The notes: generated from the letters alone by a model not told the origin. A DNA stretch of 64,000 bases from Oegoconia quadripuncta (GCA_949316235.1 OX438759.1:19220618-19284617), one strand, 5' to 3'. Numbered from the stretch's first letter, positions 52,015-62,384 are shown. A program made the numbers and translations.

Positions 52015-52230
52015 AGGTTAATTGTTCTTTTTATAAAAGGATTTATATTAGATCTAAAGCTTTTTTCATTATAAATTGTGAAATAGCCTGGCATGCGAAC
52101 GAACTCTGAACATGTCTGTGGGTAAATTATGTCCAATTAGTCTGATATTTTATATTTTCTTATTTTCTGTATTGTATCTTTAATTTTATTAGAAATAAGG
52201 TTTTGTACATCAATTAATTATTATTGATAA
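52015..52230 (-). pseudogene. LINE-k C-terminal remnant
   Basis: Minus strand encodes LISNKIKDTIQKIRKYKISD, parallel to FNKLKDTLKQK at 28650, and contains GTTCGCATGCCAGGCTATTT. Confidence 0.6.
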
Positions 52231-52275
52231 CCTATATATAGCTAATAACAAAAGATTATACCTAAATAAGTCGTC

Positions 52276-52385
52276 GTAAGCGTCGGTGGCTCAGCAGTTA
52301 AGACGCGGTCTCCCAATTTGGGAGGTCCGGGTTCGATTCCTAGGCAGGACATGAACCAATGAGTTTTGATTTTTTTTTTTTAAAT
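52276..52385 (+). mobile_element. SINE-D, left half (interrupted)
   Basis: Head GTCGGTGGCTCAGCAGTTAA, B-box GGTTCGATTCC, then a T-run ending TTTAAAT, where SINE-C is inserted. Confidence 0.85.
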
Positions 52386-52666
52386 TGACGACCTGTTTGG
52401 TGTAGTGGTTAGAAACTCTGCTACTATACCAAATGGTCGCGTGTTCTAATCCCGCTAGGGGCATTATGTTTGTATGATGAATACAGACATGTGTTCCCGA
52501 GTTATGGATGTTTATCATTTATACATGTATTTATTTACAAAAAGAAATGTATTTGTGTAGTTTAGCAACCATCTGGTATCCATAACACAAGCCAAGATGC
52601 TTACTGTGGACCTAGATGGCGCTGTGTGTTTGTGCAAAGACGTTTATTATTTATTATTTTTTATAA
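52386..52666 (+). mobile_element. SINE-C, nested in SINE-D
   Basis: TGACGACCTGTTTGGTGTAG to GATGGCGCTGTGTGTTTG and an ATTT tail, flanked by TTTAAAT at 52379-52385 and 52667-52673. Confidence 0.9.
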
Positions 52667-52880
52667 TTTAAATACTTATGTGCATTTGTCCGACTGCTCT
52701 TAATCGTTAAAGGTACTCATCGTGAGGAAACTTGCATGCCTGAGAAATAAAAATTCAAAGGCATGTGAAGTCCCCAATCCGCACTGGGCCGGCGTGGTGG
52801 ACTATGGCCCATACTCCCTCATAAATGAGGGAAGACCTATATCCCTGCAGTGGGATGTTTACGGGGTGATGATGATAGTA
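52667..52880 (+). mobile_element. SINE-D, right half (interrupted)
   Basis: Resumes at ACTTATGTGCATTTGTCCGA and ends CTGCAGTGGGATGTTTACGG plus GTGATGATGAT. Confidence 0.85.
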
Positions 52881-52942
52881 ACTAAATAAAATACTGAATT
52901 AGATTAATAAAAATATTTATAAATATAATTGGCCCAGATCTT

Positions 52943-53275
52943 TCAAGGCCGGAAGTGTTTTAGGCTGACGGCATTGCCTCTTTGAATAGCTAGGCTCACC
53001 CTTTGCCGGGGACGGGCCTCCCCTTGTGAGGGGGGGCAGGGCGGGGGGGGTCTGGAGCCGCTTATGCGTTCCCAGGTCCTCCCTACTGCCGAAGAAGGTC
53101 GCCGCGGGGTTTTAGTGGGTATCCCTCCCGTCAGGGAGGGGAGTCCCACATAACCGTCTCGCCGTCCCCCAGGCGAGCGGTACGCGTAACGCATTTCCCC
53201 GCGAAAAAAAAAAAAAAAAAAAAAAAAAAGGCTCACCCTTTGCGCAAAATAGATACCAGCTTTCTGGTCATCGAC
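52943..53275 (-). pseudogene. Unassigned coding-like relic (QRVSLAIQRGNAV), interrupted
   Basis: Reading 53275 to 53230 and then 53006 to 52943 gives KAGIYFAQRVSLAIQRGNAV followed by SLKHFRP and a stop. The reading is interrupted by the retroposed segment 53007-53229 inserted within its codons. It matches the 20.9-kb motif. Confidence 0.45.
53007..53229 (+). mobile_element. R1-like LINE 3' end, retroposed
   Basis: Flanked by a perfect 14-bp duplication GGCTCACCCTTTGC (52993-53006, 53230-53243) and ending in a 25-base A-run. GC-rich body with CGGGGTTTTAGTGGGTATCC, GGGAGTCCCACATAACCG and GCGTAACGCATTTCCCCGCG. It resembles 3' ends of moth R1-clade LINEs as I recall them. 5'-truncated and young. 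Confidence 0.8.
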
Positions 53276-53380
53276 CAAACGCTCCGATAACTTCCGAAAT
53301 GTTATGGGTGCCTGGTCCCCACGGTCCTAGGACCCTAGAGACCCTAGGGTCTCTACTCCAAACAGCGCAAAAACATAGTA

Positions 53381-53709
53381 ACCGCCTCCGTGGTTCAATG
53401 TAAACAACATTGCGTTTACGATTCGGAGGTCGCAGGTTCGATCCCTAGCGGGAGACATGTTTAAGTACTCGGTTTGGTTGGTGGTAGGGCATTTTAAAAT
53501 GTCCGCCTGGCTAGCTACCACCATCTTATCTAAATCTGCCGCCAAGTAGCAATGTTAATAACATTGTTGTGTTCCGGTTGTCAGAGATAAGATAGCCAGT
53601 CACCCAAATGTGTTGGGGTTTCCGGTCAGTACGCTTCCACCTTCGACCTCATCTTCACTTAACATCAGGTGTGATTGAAGTCAAGTACCAACTCGTGCAT
53701 AAAAAAAAT
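53381..53709 (+). mobile_element. SINE-A, full length
   Basis: Head ACCGCCTCCGTGGTTCAATG, B-box GGTTCGATCCC, uninterrupted body and A-tail. Confidence 0.9.
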
Positions 53710-53750
53710 ATCCACTTAGCCAGATTTGCGTCATTTGAGATTATTCTCCG

Positions 53751-53965
53751 AAAGAAAGAAAGGAAATAGTTTATTCACTACTTAAAACACGTAAAGGTTA
53801 CATTATTAGAAATCACATTGTTAAGAACTGTTAAAAAATAACAACTAGTCTATGATTTGCATAAATATTGCTATGTGTGCCGCAGTAGTGAATGGGTAAC
53901 GACTCAGCATAATGCTTCGCTCACAGAGCGAGCGCTGGTTTTCTGTCGCATCTGTGTCGCTGATC
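53751..53965 (-). mobile_element. LINE-d 3' end
   Basis: GAAAGAAAGAAAGGAAATAG tail complement at the low end, then GGTAACGACTCAGCATAATG and GAGCGAGCGCTGGTTTTCTG. Confidence 0.65.
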
Positions 53966-54468
53966 CGGCTGCGGAACCCACTATATAAGACCTCTCTGGG
54001 AGATAGGATGGAGCAAGGGTATATTTAACGAGTAAATAACCATAAATTGAAAAGTTGGAAGACCATAATAACATCCAAATACACCAAACAACATTGTTAA
54101 AAATCTATCATCGAAACTGCTTAACCGATTGTCCTCAAATATAGCTATTAACCAGTCCCCTCGTTAAGTATTTAATGTAAAAGAAACTGCACTTAAATCG
54201 ATTGGACACACAACACCGTCAAACACATAACATAACATTTTTCGTCGGGGGTTAAATCTAGATGGACTTTAACGTAATTGATAGCGTCGGTTTGTCAATG
54301 TCTGTCCTGTTTAACACAACTATTTATCTGAGAGATGCAGACCCTTCGCAAATCCCTTGCAATTCCGTCGCCCCTACATTTTGGGCAATCGCAACTTACA
54401 GTCAACTACTTACTCTATTTCTTGAACATCAATACCGTCTCCGTGAAGACAACATTAAACAGGTTTTG
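53966..54468. other. No recognised gene
   Basis: Contains a 91-codon plus-strand frame (54262-54537) that runs into a SINE tail and has no family resemblance. Confidence 0.35.
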
Positions 54469-55213
54469 GACCCGATTTCCAAAGACATTTTTTTTTTTTA
54501 TATGAGAGGGCGGCAAACGAGCATTCGGGTCACCTGATGGAAAGTAATCACCGCCGCCCATGGGCACCCGCAACACCAAAAGGGTCAGATGCGTTGCCGG
54601 CCATTGAAGAAGGTGTCCACCCCAGAATAAGTAGGGCAGCCTGAGCGATGAGGGATTCTCCAGCACTAATAGTGCTGGTACCCTCCTGGGGTACTAACTC
54701 TTTAAATACCGCTACCATTCTGGAGAGAGACTGGAAGGTGGGCCTCCGGCGCCCTCGCTCACCGGACGAAGCGCAGTGGCAAAATGCCACTACTCAGACG
54801 TCGGTCTTCTGCGAGAGGGTGGTACTTCCCCGGTCGAGCCGGCCCATTCATGCTGCAAGCTAATAGCTTATAGCGTGGCTCTACCACTACATATAAAGCG
54901 AAAGCCATTTGTGCGGCGCCAGATAATCGAAGTGCTATATGAACGAAACGCCATTTAGCCGATGGGCCATTTAATCGAAAAGACAAATATGCGAAAGCCA
55001 TAAGATCGAATGTACAGACCCCTATCTGTAGCGAGCGAGCGAAGTAAGCGAGCAATATGTGTCGGGGCACCCCGACGCTATTGGTTAGGTTAACATAGGT
55101 ACAATTTTCGATTAAATGACCCATCGGCTAAATGGCGTTTCGTTCATATAGCACTTCGATTATCTGGCGTCGCAGAAATGGCTTTCGCTTTAAATGTCTT
55201 TCGAAATCGGGTC
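54469..55213. mobile_element. Fold-back element carrying a SINE-E insertion
   Basis: Right arm 55105-55213 is the complement of 54895-54980 (GAACGAAACGCCATTTAGCC and GCGAAAGCCATTT) plus 54469-54490 (GACCCGATTTCCAAAGACAT). The left arm is therefore split by about 400 bp. The centre contains AGCGAGCGAGCGAAGTAAGC and a GGGGCACCCCG dyad. No coding frame. Confidence 0.8.
54491..54894 (-). mobile_element. SINE-E, with LINE-a 3' tail
   Basis: The minus strand starts ATATGTAGTGGTAGAGCCAC, has a weak B-box-like GGCTCGACC, then CAGGAGGGTACCAGCACTAT (with a TAGTGCTGG dyad) and GGGGTGGACACCTTCTTC. It ends with the LINE-a tail CATCAGGTGACCCGAATGC and GCCGCCCTCTCATAT plus A-run. No reverse transcriptase sequence, so it is nonautonomous. 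Confidence 0.7.
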
Positions 55214-55219
55214 TTAAAC

Positions 55220-55960
55220 CCCATTAATTGCGTTATGGGATATGTGACCACTCCATTTAGGATGTCGGTCGTAATTATTAATTGTATTTTGTTTACAGTG
55301 CAACCTCGTCGATCACAATGCAGAAACGCGCCAATTTATTGTATCAACTGATCACTTTGTACTATTCCAATACTGGTGCCATTTCGTTAAAGGACAACAG
55401 CACAGATCCATACATCTTTGGGCCAGTTTGTTGTCACTTCAATTAATAAATATAGTCTTGAACTCTTAGTACCAGACGTGCTAAAAACCTAACACATATA
55501 TTTTTAAAGGACTTTAGAAAAGAACAAAAGAGGTTTGAAATATGGTTTGGGGAACTTTGAAATTATATACTGGCAACATTAACCACATGCATTCTCACGC
55601 ATGGAAACTAGATGCTAGGCCAAGGAAAAATTGTTTTTTCTTTTCAGAGTCGTCCGTCGCTCGCTCGCTGTTGCTGTTATCCCTACAAATTATAACCTCA
55701 CAGTCAAAAATGTCAGTTGTCACTTGTCTATTTTTTTTTTGTTTTTGGAAAGAATTTAGTTTTTGTATAGTTTGTGAGCCAAAATGTTTTCTGAGAGCGA
55801 TATTTTCAAATATTTCTTATAACTATACTAAGGTTCCAAAAATTCTTTTGAATAGCTAAGTTGATAGTCTTTAGTACCGGCTTTTCTTAGGTGTACCTTT
55901 TATTAGGTGACAAAACACTGGCCCAAAAATGCTGATGTCTTTTGTTTATTTATCCTTTAT
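55220..55960. other. No recognised gene
   Basis: The plus-strand frame at 55542-55859 is open for 105 codons, rich in Phe and Leu, with no recognised family. Contains CGTCCGTCGCTCGCTCGCTG. Treated as noncoding. Confidence 0.35.
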
Positions 55961-55964
55961 TTTT

Positions 55965-56035
55965 ATTTTATTTATTTTATCATTTATTGCACACAAGAAA
56001 AAAACATACAGATACAACATAATAGAGACGACACA
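55965..56035 (-). mobile_element. LINE-c-like 3' end
   Basis: TTTATTTTATCATTTATTGC followed by ACACAAGAAAAAAACATACA resembles the LINE-c tail start, without a TACAA array. Confidence 0.45.
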
Positions 56036-56046
56036 ACAGGTCCTTT

Positions 56047-56325
56047 GACGACCTGTTTGGTGTAGTGGTTAGAAACTCTGACCACTATACCAAAAGGTTG
56101 CGGGTTCGAATCCCGCTAGGGGCATATGTTCGTGTGATCAATACGGACATGTGTACCCGAGTTATGGATGTTTTCATTTATAATAAGTATTTATTTACAA
56201 AAAAAAATGTATTTAGGTAGTATATCAACCATCTGGGTATCCACAACACGAGCCTATAGTTGCTTACTGTGGAACTAGATGGCGCTGTGTGTATGTTTAA
56301 GGATATTTATTTATTATTTATCCTT
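56047..56325 (+). mobile_element. SINE-C, full length
   Basis: Head TGACGACCTGTTTGGTGTAG, intact B-box GGTTCGAATCCCGC, distal block ACTAGATGGCGCTGTGTG and an ATTT tail. The best-preserved SINE-C in the window. Confidence 0.9.
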
Positions 56326-56605
56326 TCCATCACATCTGTCCATTACAATTGTCACCACTTCCCTTTCAGTTAATGCCAATACACACCCTGTTTATATAGG
56401 TATAGAACTCAATTCCCAGTTCCTAGTATTCCCCAAATTAATTCCCAGATCCCGTACCCTTTCAAATCCCACCTTTGATTTCGTTTTACTAAATGATACT
56501 GAGATTACAAACGCAGCTCGTATGTAAATCGTGCGTGGATTTTCTCTACACAATAAATTGGAGGTACATTCCTAACCAGACCATTAAAAGAAAATATATT
56601 TGTAT

Positions 56606-56735
56606 TTTTTTAGCACCACGGGTTAGCACTTGACCTCAATCACACCTGATGTTAAGTGAAGATGAGGGCGAAGGTGGAAGCGTACGGACCCGGAAATCCC
56701 ATCTTATTTGGGGGACAGCCAGTCCCAGCGGTTTA
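56606..56735 (-). mobile_element. SINE-A 3' part
   Basis: CACCACGGGTTAGCACTTGA, shared tail, and CCCATCTTATTTGGGGGAC. Confidence 0.8.
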
Positions 56736-56756
56736 CAATAGCGAAATATTTTGAAC

Positions 56757-56876
56757 TGCCTCCGTGGCTCAATGTTAACAACAGGGTTTACAAATTCGAG
56801 GTCGCGGGTTCGATCCCCAGCGGGGTACATGTTTAGCATTTGGTTTGGTTGGTGGTAGGGCATTTCTTATCTTAAG
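56757..56876 (+). mobile_element. SINE-A head
   Basis: GCCTCCGTGGCTCAATGTTA, B-box GGTTCGATCCCC and GGTTGGTGGTAGGGCATTTC. Stops early. With the preceding fragment it forms a head-to-head inverted pair. Confidence 0.8.
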
Positions 56877-57433
56877 TGGGAGTTCTTGCAAACCTGGACG
56901 ATAAAAGTGAACCGATTTTATTTCAGAAAAACGAAGTCGTAAATGACTAGTAGTGTGCAAAAGGGTGTTTAGAAATTGCAAATCAGAGGCGGTTAATCGT
57001 TCATGGAAATTAAATGTGTTTATTGCTAAAATCAGTATTTTTCTTGTTGATTATTTTAGAGTCAGATCTGTTTAACCAGATCTATACTAGAGCCTATGCT
57101 CAGCAGTAAGCGTCCCATGATGAAGATGATAATAAATTTGTCTAGCAATAACTGACCATAAATTTATAAACGACCTTCAGAACGCAGCGACCTTACGGGT
57201 GGACGCCCAACGCTAGGCTAGTATTATTTTTTTGAAGAAATGGGAATTAACCTAATAGCAGAGGCAGAATTGAGCCGGGTTGAGCCGAGTCGGGTCCGAA
57301 CAAAATGGCGTAACTGCGGAATGAAAAAGCCGATAGTACAGTCAGCCAGACACGTTCATGCTATTGTTAAAAAAAAACTCAAATAAAGTACTACAGTTTA
57401 TTCAATAAAGTGTCAGTGAAATTGTCTTATCTA

Positions 57434-57902
57434 ACTAATATTATAAATGCGAAAGTTTAGATGTTTGTTTGTTGCTCAATCACGGCGAAATGGATGAACG
57501 GATTTGGATGAAATTTAGTATTATAGGTAGAATATAATCTGGATTAAGACATAGGATACTTTTTATCCCGATAAAGTGAGTGGTAAACGATCGGTCCCGC
57601 GCTGCCCGCAACCATCATTTTCCGGCGATATTTACCAAATCGTCGGTCCACTTCGTGGACTACCCCCAAAAAATATGGACATACTTCCCTTTACTCATAC
57701 ATAATCACTGTCTTTTGCAGCAAAATATTATAGAGAAAATTGCAACATCTCCCCGAATTACCACCAAAAATTCGGTGAGGCTATGAAATTCTTAAGATGC
57801 GTTCATGCGTTAGTTCATGTGAAAATCGACACGGTAATTATTTTCTTAGTCCTGGACCCATTACGCTTGCCTTTTTGTTTGGGCAAGAGTTCACGACATT
57901 GA
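57434..57902 (+). mobile_element. Repeat H (possibly Helitron-type), left part
   Basis: AATATTATAAATGCGAAAGT, CTCAATCACGGCGAAATGG, GAACGGATTTGGATGAAATT and GGATACTTTTTATCCCG form a widespread lepidopteran repeat start. Classification as Helitron is a guess. Its distal end appears at 58147 after a LINE-b insertion. Confidence 0.55.
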
Positions 57903-58146
57903 TTTTTTTTATGATTGACTGGATTCGCGTTTGACCACAATCTCACCTGATGGAAAGTGACGATGTGGTCGAAGATGAAGCACGCGATCCCAGTAAATGC
58001 CTATTCACTCTGCACTTGAAGATCCCAAAGTTGTAGGATTCAGGAAAGACTGACGCCGGAAGGGAGTTCCATGCCTTGGCTGTTCGGATGATGAATGAAG
58101 AATCGAACTTCTTAGTGCGAATGTTCGGTATATTAACTATATACAA
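57903..58146 (-). pseudogene. LINE-b C-terminus nested in repeat H
   Basis: Minus strand encodes VNIPNIRTKKFDSSFIIRTA and WNSLPASVFPESYNFGIFKC, ending SSLSIR near 57943. The tail is GTGGTCAAACGCGAATCC and an A-run. The cleanest LINE-b C-terminus here. Confidence 0.85.
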
Positions 58147-58200
58147 ATTTCCGCGATAAATTGATTCCACGCAGGCGAAGCTGCGGGCGGAAAGATAGTA
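58147..58200 (+). mobile_element. Repeat H, right end
   Basis: CCGCGATAAATTGATTCCAC, GCAGGCGAAGCTGCGGGCGG and AAAGATAGTA, the usual close of this repeat type. Confidence 0.55.
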
Positions 58201-58229
58201 GCCCTATAAGATTAATTATGGAACAAACT

Positions 58230-58665
58230 GTACAACACGGTCTACTTCTTGACTTTGTAACGTCACTTACTAAAGCTATTGTCTCTACTTGAATAGCTCA
58301 GTATGAATGGGACAGACAATAGCTGGCCGACACGTGACGCAGAGCTATGACCGATAGCACAGCTTGTCGGATTGGCATCACTAGAATTCAATCTGATCGA
58401 TCAATAAGCTCTTTGTCGTTTAATAGAATTGAGGCACAAAATGACATTTACCACAGATGCATAATGTGCATTGAATTGGTGTTAGAATGGGCATGTGCTG
58501 AATACATAGCTCGTGTATCTCTAGATTTACTGATGATACGTACACTGGTTTCACAGGTACTGTAATATAAATAGTTTTTACCCGACTGTCCCAGAAAGGA
58601 GGGTACTATTTTTGGAGTGCATATGTATGTAGATTTGGTATGTTACCGATTTTAAATAGTCCAGT
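58230..58665 (+). repeat. Repeat J, copy 2
   Basis: Inverted relative to 34485-34911 and very similar over its length. It includes TTCTTGACTTTGTAACGTCA, GCATAATGTGCATTGAATTG and CCCGACTGTCCCAGAAAGGA. The frame at 58347-58565 is probably incidental. Confidence 0.85.
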
Positions 58666-59465
58666 AACACGCTCTTAACTTCCTACAATCTTAAAGGCCG
58701 TGATTTTCTGCCCACGGATAGAGAATCGTGTTAGAGTTTGTATATCAATTCAAATATTAGAGAATGTGTTCTGACGTCCCCGGCATTGACACTTGTGACT
58801 GTGGGGCTTCTCCTGTTTTGTATAGTTTCCTTGTATCTCTATATATCTGATTATATGTTTATTTGCGCATCTTCCGCTCTTTTTCCATTTATACTGTGTG
58901 TACTCTGAAGACTGGTTCACCCAGTCTATTAGGTTCACCCGTCAATTATATAATAAAAATGTTTTTTTAAACAAATCGGTAGCTTGCTTTCGAATATAGT
59001 ATAGATATTTAGCAATAAAAATTAGACTATTCGATTAAAATTACCATCGTGAATTTCATTCCATCGGAGAATATACATATTATGTATGTATGTAAATAAC
59101 ATATTATAATATATATCTATATGTATAGTATATTTGTCCTTCCGTAACTGCACTTTTTCTTCACCGTCCCGCACAATGCTCTAATCACCACTGAGGTTGG
59201 CTGGAACAGATCTCTATTAGAGATAAGCTCACCTTTGTACATCCGACTGATTGTCAACATGTTTTTTATGTGCAATAAAGAATACAATAAAGAATACAAT
59301 ATACTTAGAACTCCTGTAACAACTTTCAAAAAAATCGATCAATAACTTCTTTATATTTATGAAAAATTTCAACCAGGGCAATATCACGACTCAATTAGAA
59401 AATGTAAAGCAGCTCTTGATATTTTTTTTAGAAAATTGATTTAGCATCTTCTGCATCGCAATGAA

Positions 59466-59618
59466 GTGCAATTGTTGTATTCCGGCTGTCAGAGATAAGA
59501 TAGCCAGTCCCCCAAATGTGTTGGGGTTTCCGGGTCAGTACGCTTCCACCTTCGACCTCATCTTCACTTAACATCAGGTGTGATTGAGGTTAAGTACTAA
59601 CCCGTCGTGCATAAAAAA
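59466..59618 (+). mobile_element. SINE-A 3' half
   Basis: GTTGTATTCCGGCTGTCAGA through GTGATTGAGGTTAAGTAC to a short A-run. Confidence 0.8.
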
Positions 59619-59619
59619 T

Positions 59620-59690
59620 CCATTCTTCTGTTTCGCCGTGATTGAACATCAAACAAACAAACTTTCGCATTTATAACCTGTGGCAAAACG
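59620..59690 (-). mobile_element. Repeat H scrap, minus strand
   Basis: TGTTTCGCCGTGATTGAACA and CAAACTTTCGCATTTATAA are the complement of the repeat H start. Confidence 0.55.
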
Positions 59691-59696
59691 CTGAGC

Positions 59697-59745
59697 ACGC
59701 CGCTGCCTGTGTACTTGCAAAATAAAGCATTTTTGATTTTGACTT
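59697..59745 (+). mobile_element. LINE-k tail scrap
   Basis: GTGTACTTGCAAAATAAAGC followed by ATTTTTGATTTTGACTTCGA. Confidence 0.6.
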
Positions 59746-59747
59746 CG

Positions 59748-59930
59748 ACATCATCGGGCTGGTTATCCTTCGACAATGCTCGTTGGATCGATTCCTCATC
59801 CATATTCAACTCGCGGACACAATTAGCCTGGACCATAGTTTTGAGTTCGCCAATTATATTCCACAATCGGTCCTCGCTTTTTGTGAGATTGCTAATTTGA
59901 ATACCGAAATACTCGTATGGCTCACAGATT
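59748..59930 (-). pseudogene. Unassigned coding-like fragment
   Basis: The minus strand is open from after a TAA near 59940 and reads EPYEYFGIQISNLTKSEDRL, WNIIGELKTMVQANCVRELN and MDEESIQRALSKDNQPDDVE, then runs into LINE-k tail sequence. Balanced, charged composition suggests real protein ancestry, either host or transposon. I do not recognise the family. Confidence 0.4.
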
Positions 59931-60075
59931 GACCGTTACGCCTTTTTGCTTTGTTTCAACCCGTATTATGGTACTAATGAAAATTGTTATTGATAGCTTC
60001 CCTGTTTCATTGTGTGTTTTCCTTTATTCATCAGCGTTATACATTGTATTGTTTGTTTTCAACAAGTAAATTCGA

Positions 60076-60348
60076 CCGCCTCCGCGGCTCAATGTAAACA
60101 TATACATGGTTAATACTCAGTGTGTTTGGTAGTAGGGCATTTTAAATGTCCGCCTGGCTAGCTACAACCATCTTATCTAAATCTGCCGCCAAACAGCAAT
60201 GTTAATAGCATTGTTGTGTTCCGGTTGACAGGGATAAGATAGCCAGTTCGCTAAATAAGATGGGGTTTCCGGATCAGTACGCTTCGGCCTCATCTTCACT
60301 TAACATCAGGTTTGATTGAGGTCAAGTACTAAGTCGCATAAAAAAAGT
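60076..60348 (+). mobile_element. SINE-A with head deletion
   Basis: Head GACCGCCTCCGCGGCTCAAT then directly GTTAATACTCAGTGTGTTTG, so the B-box is deleted. The remainder is complete to the A-run. Confidence 0.85.
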
Positions 60349-60479
60349 TACGTTTACCACAAAAGGACCATTTTTATAATTTTTTTTATATGGTTTTTGT
60401 AAAGTGTTTGAACTAATGCTTATCGTGGGGATTTAGCACGATGTAAAATTCGCGTTTCGATTTACACTGAGCATTTTTC

Positions 60480-60637
60480 TTTTTTTATGATTGACTGGAT
60501 TCGCGTTTGACCGCAATCTCACCTGATGGAAAGTGACGATGTGGTCACTTTCCACGAAAGTGAAGATGAAGCAGTAGATGCCTATTCACTCTGCTCTTGA
60601 AGATACCAAGGACTCAGGAAAGATTGACGCCGGAAAT
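60480..60637 (-). mobile_element. LINE-b 3' end
   Basis: T-run, ATTGACTGGATTCGCGTTTG, ACCGCAATCTCACCTGATGG. A stretch at 60541-60565 (GTGGTCACTTTCCACGAAAG) is rearranged relative to the 57903 copy. Confidence 0.75.
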
Positions 60638-60654
60638 TAGTAAATATATTTTTT

Positions 60655-60745
60655 TATCATTTTTATGGGCAGCTCAGGTTGGTCGTTGTGGAGATCCTTG
60701 GGGGAGGCCTTTGTCCAGCAGTGAACGTCTTTCGGCTGGTATGAT
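60655..60745 (+). pseudogene. RTE-type LINE terminal scrap
   Basis: TGTGGAGATCCTTGGGGGAG and GCCTTTGTCCAGCAGTGAAC encode WRSLGEAFVQQ, a common end of RTE-type polyproteins in moths, then CTGGTATGATG. Confidence 0.55.
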
Positions 60746-61139
60746 GTTAATTTTGTTATCAATGATTTCGTTTATTTAATTTTCGTGTAGGTACCACACA
60801 AATACTAGGGTACTACTTATGTCAATGTAAGTTTAGATACCCTTCACTTTGTATCACCTTACTCGTATATTTAATCGATATGTTGCGCTATTGTCGATAG
60901 CGTATCGATAACTATTATTACCAAACTATATCAAAACAAAAATACAATCCAACTAATATAAGGTCTAACAAAATTAACCCGACAAACATTGGCAATTACA
61001 CGTACATGACAATAATATAATAAATTCATTTAAAAAACTAGCCTTAAAAATTTTGTTTCCGAATAAAAAAATTAAATGTAAGTGCAAATGCAAATACAAA
61101 TTAACAGACTTACTTCATTTCGATTGTACCTTATTTTAT

Positions 61140-61310
61140 GAGTGAGAAAAAACAGGCAACGTTCATATGGGAGACGCCAAAGGGTGTTGTAGGGCACATG
61201 GCGGAACCAATCACAGCAAGTCGCGGCGCCGGGGCAAGCGCCGGCGGCGAGCGGCTTGTGGTCGCCTTTCGGCGTCTTCAAAAATACCGCGGCACGTGTT
61301 TGTGTGTTGT
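61140..61310. other. CpG-rich island with CCAAT motif
   Basis: GGAACCAATCACAGCAAGTC followed by GCGGCGCCGGGGCAAGCGCC in otherwise AT-rich DNA. Open on both strands for 70-110 codons without recognisable protein. Could be a promoter-like patch or an isolated GC-rich relic. Confidence 0.3.
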
Positions 61311-61380
61311 AGCAAAGTACTTAGAGCGCACGGCCATTAATTTGGGGAAAATTGTTCCTAATCAAGAGTGGTGTCACCAG

Positions 61381-61533
61381 TTAAAGGGAATTACACGAAT
61401 TCAAATTCAACCTGTATATGATTTTGAAGTTAAAGGGAATTACACGAATTCAAATTCACCCTGTATATGAATTTGAAGTTAAAGGGAATTACACGAATTC
61501 AAATTCACCTGTATATGAATTTGAAGTTAAAGG
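61381..61533 (+). repeat. 49-bp minisatellite, three units
   Basis: Units start at 61381, 61430 and 61479 (TTAAAGGGAATTACACGAAT ... CTGTATATGA-TTTGAAG) with spacing 49, 49 and 48 bp and very few differences. A SINE-A scrap (GTGAAGATGAGGTCGAAG) follows. Confidence 0.9.
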
Positions 61534-61837
61534 TACTTGACTAGTGAAGATGAGGTCGAAGCAAACATGGAATAAAATGGTCATCTCACCTCAAAAAATA
61601 TAGGCCATTACTCCTAAAATATATGAGGGGAAATGGCTACTAGCAATTGTTGTATTTATATAAATAATTTGCAACTAGTTTTGTTGTAATGTTATATGCC
61701 GGTACATGTTTCTAATCTTCAAGTTAGAAATATGGGAAAAGTCATAAAACTTAGTGTGCCAATAATCACCCTTAAAATATTTCATATCTGCTATAAAAAT
61801 TATCAGAAAATTACTAACTTTTCACTGTTAACGTTAG

Positions 61838-62025
61838 AAACTCTGACCATGACCTCTATACCAAATGGGTGCGGGTTCGCATCCCGCTAGGGCCATATGT
61901 TTGTGTGATGAATACGGACATGTGTACCCGAGTTATGGATGTTCTCATTTATTATAAGTATATATTTACAAAAAAAAATGTATTTATTAGTATATTAACC
62001 TTCTGGTGTCAACAACAAAAGTATT
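61838..62025 (+). mobile_element. SINE-C, 5'-truncated
   Basis: AAACTCTGACCATGACCTCT, mutated B-box GGTTCGCATCCCGC, body through TATTAACCTTCTGGTGTC. Confidence 0.8.
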
Positions 62026-62133
62026 CGTTAAACTCTAGTAGGATACCACATTGCATTCTTGTATTAACAGTTATTACTGGCTTATACCTAAGTCTATCCT
62101 AGTTCACTGCTGAACATATATCTTTTCACATAC

Positions 62134-62371
62134 ACACAGCGCCATCTAGTTCCACACTAAGCAACTAGGCTTGTATTATAGACACCAGATGGTTGATAAA
62201 CTACACAAATACATTTTTTTTTGTAAATAAATACATATGTAAATGAAAAACATCCGTAACTCGGGAACACATGTCTATATTCATCATACAAATATATGCC
62301 CCTAGCGGGATTCGAACTCGCGATCTTTTGGTATAGCAGCAGAGTTTATAACCACTACACCAAACAGGTCC
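62134..62371 (-). mobile_element. SINE-C, full length
   Basis: Distal block CACAGCGCCATCTAGTTCC at the low end, B-box complement GGGATTCGAACTCGC, and head complement CACTACACCAAACAGGTCC at 62371. Forms an inverted pair with the 61838 copy. Confidence 0.9.
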
Positions 62372-62384
62372 AGGTAAAACACCA

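Noticed and set aside
53338..53353. 16-bp palindrome GAGACCCTAGGGTCTC as a regulatory site
   Set aside because: Short, isolated and without a recurring partner in the window.
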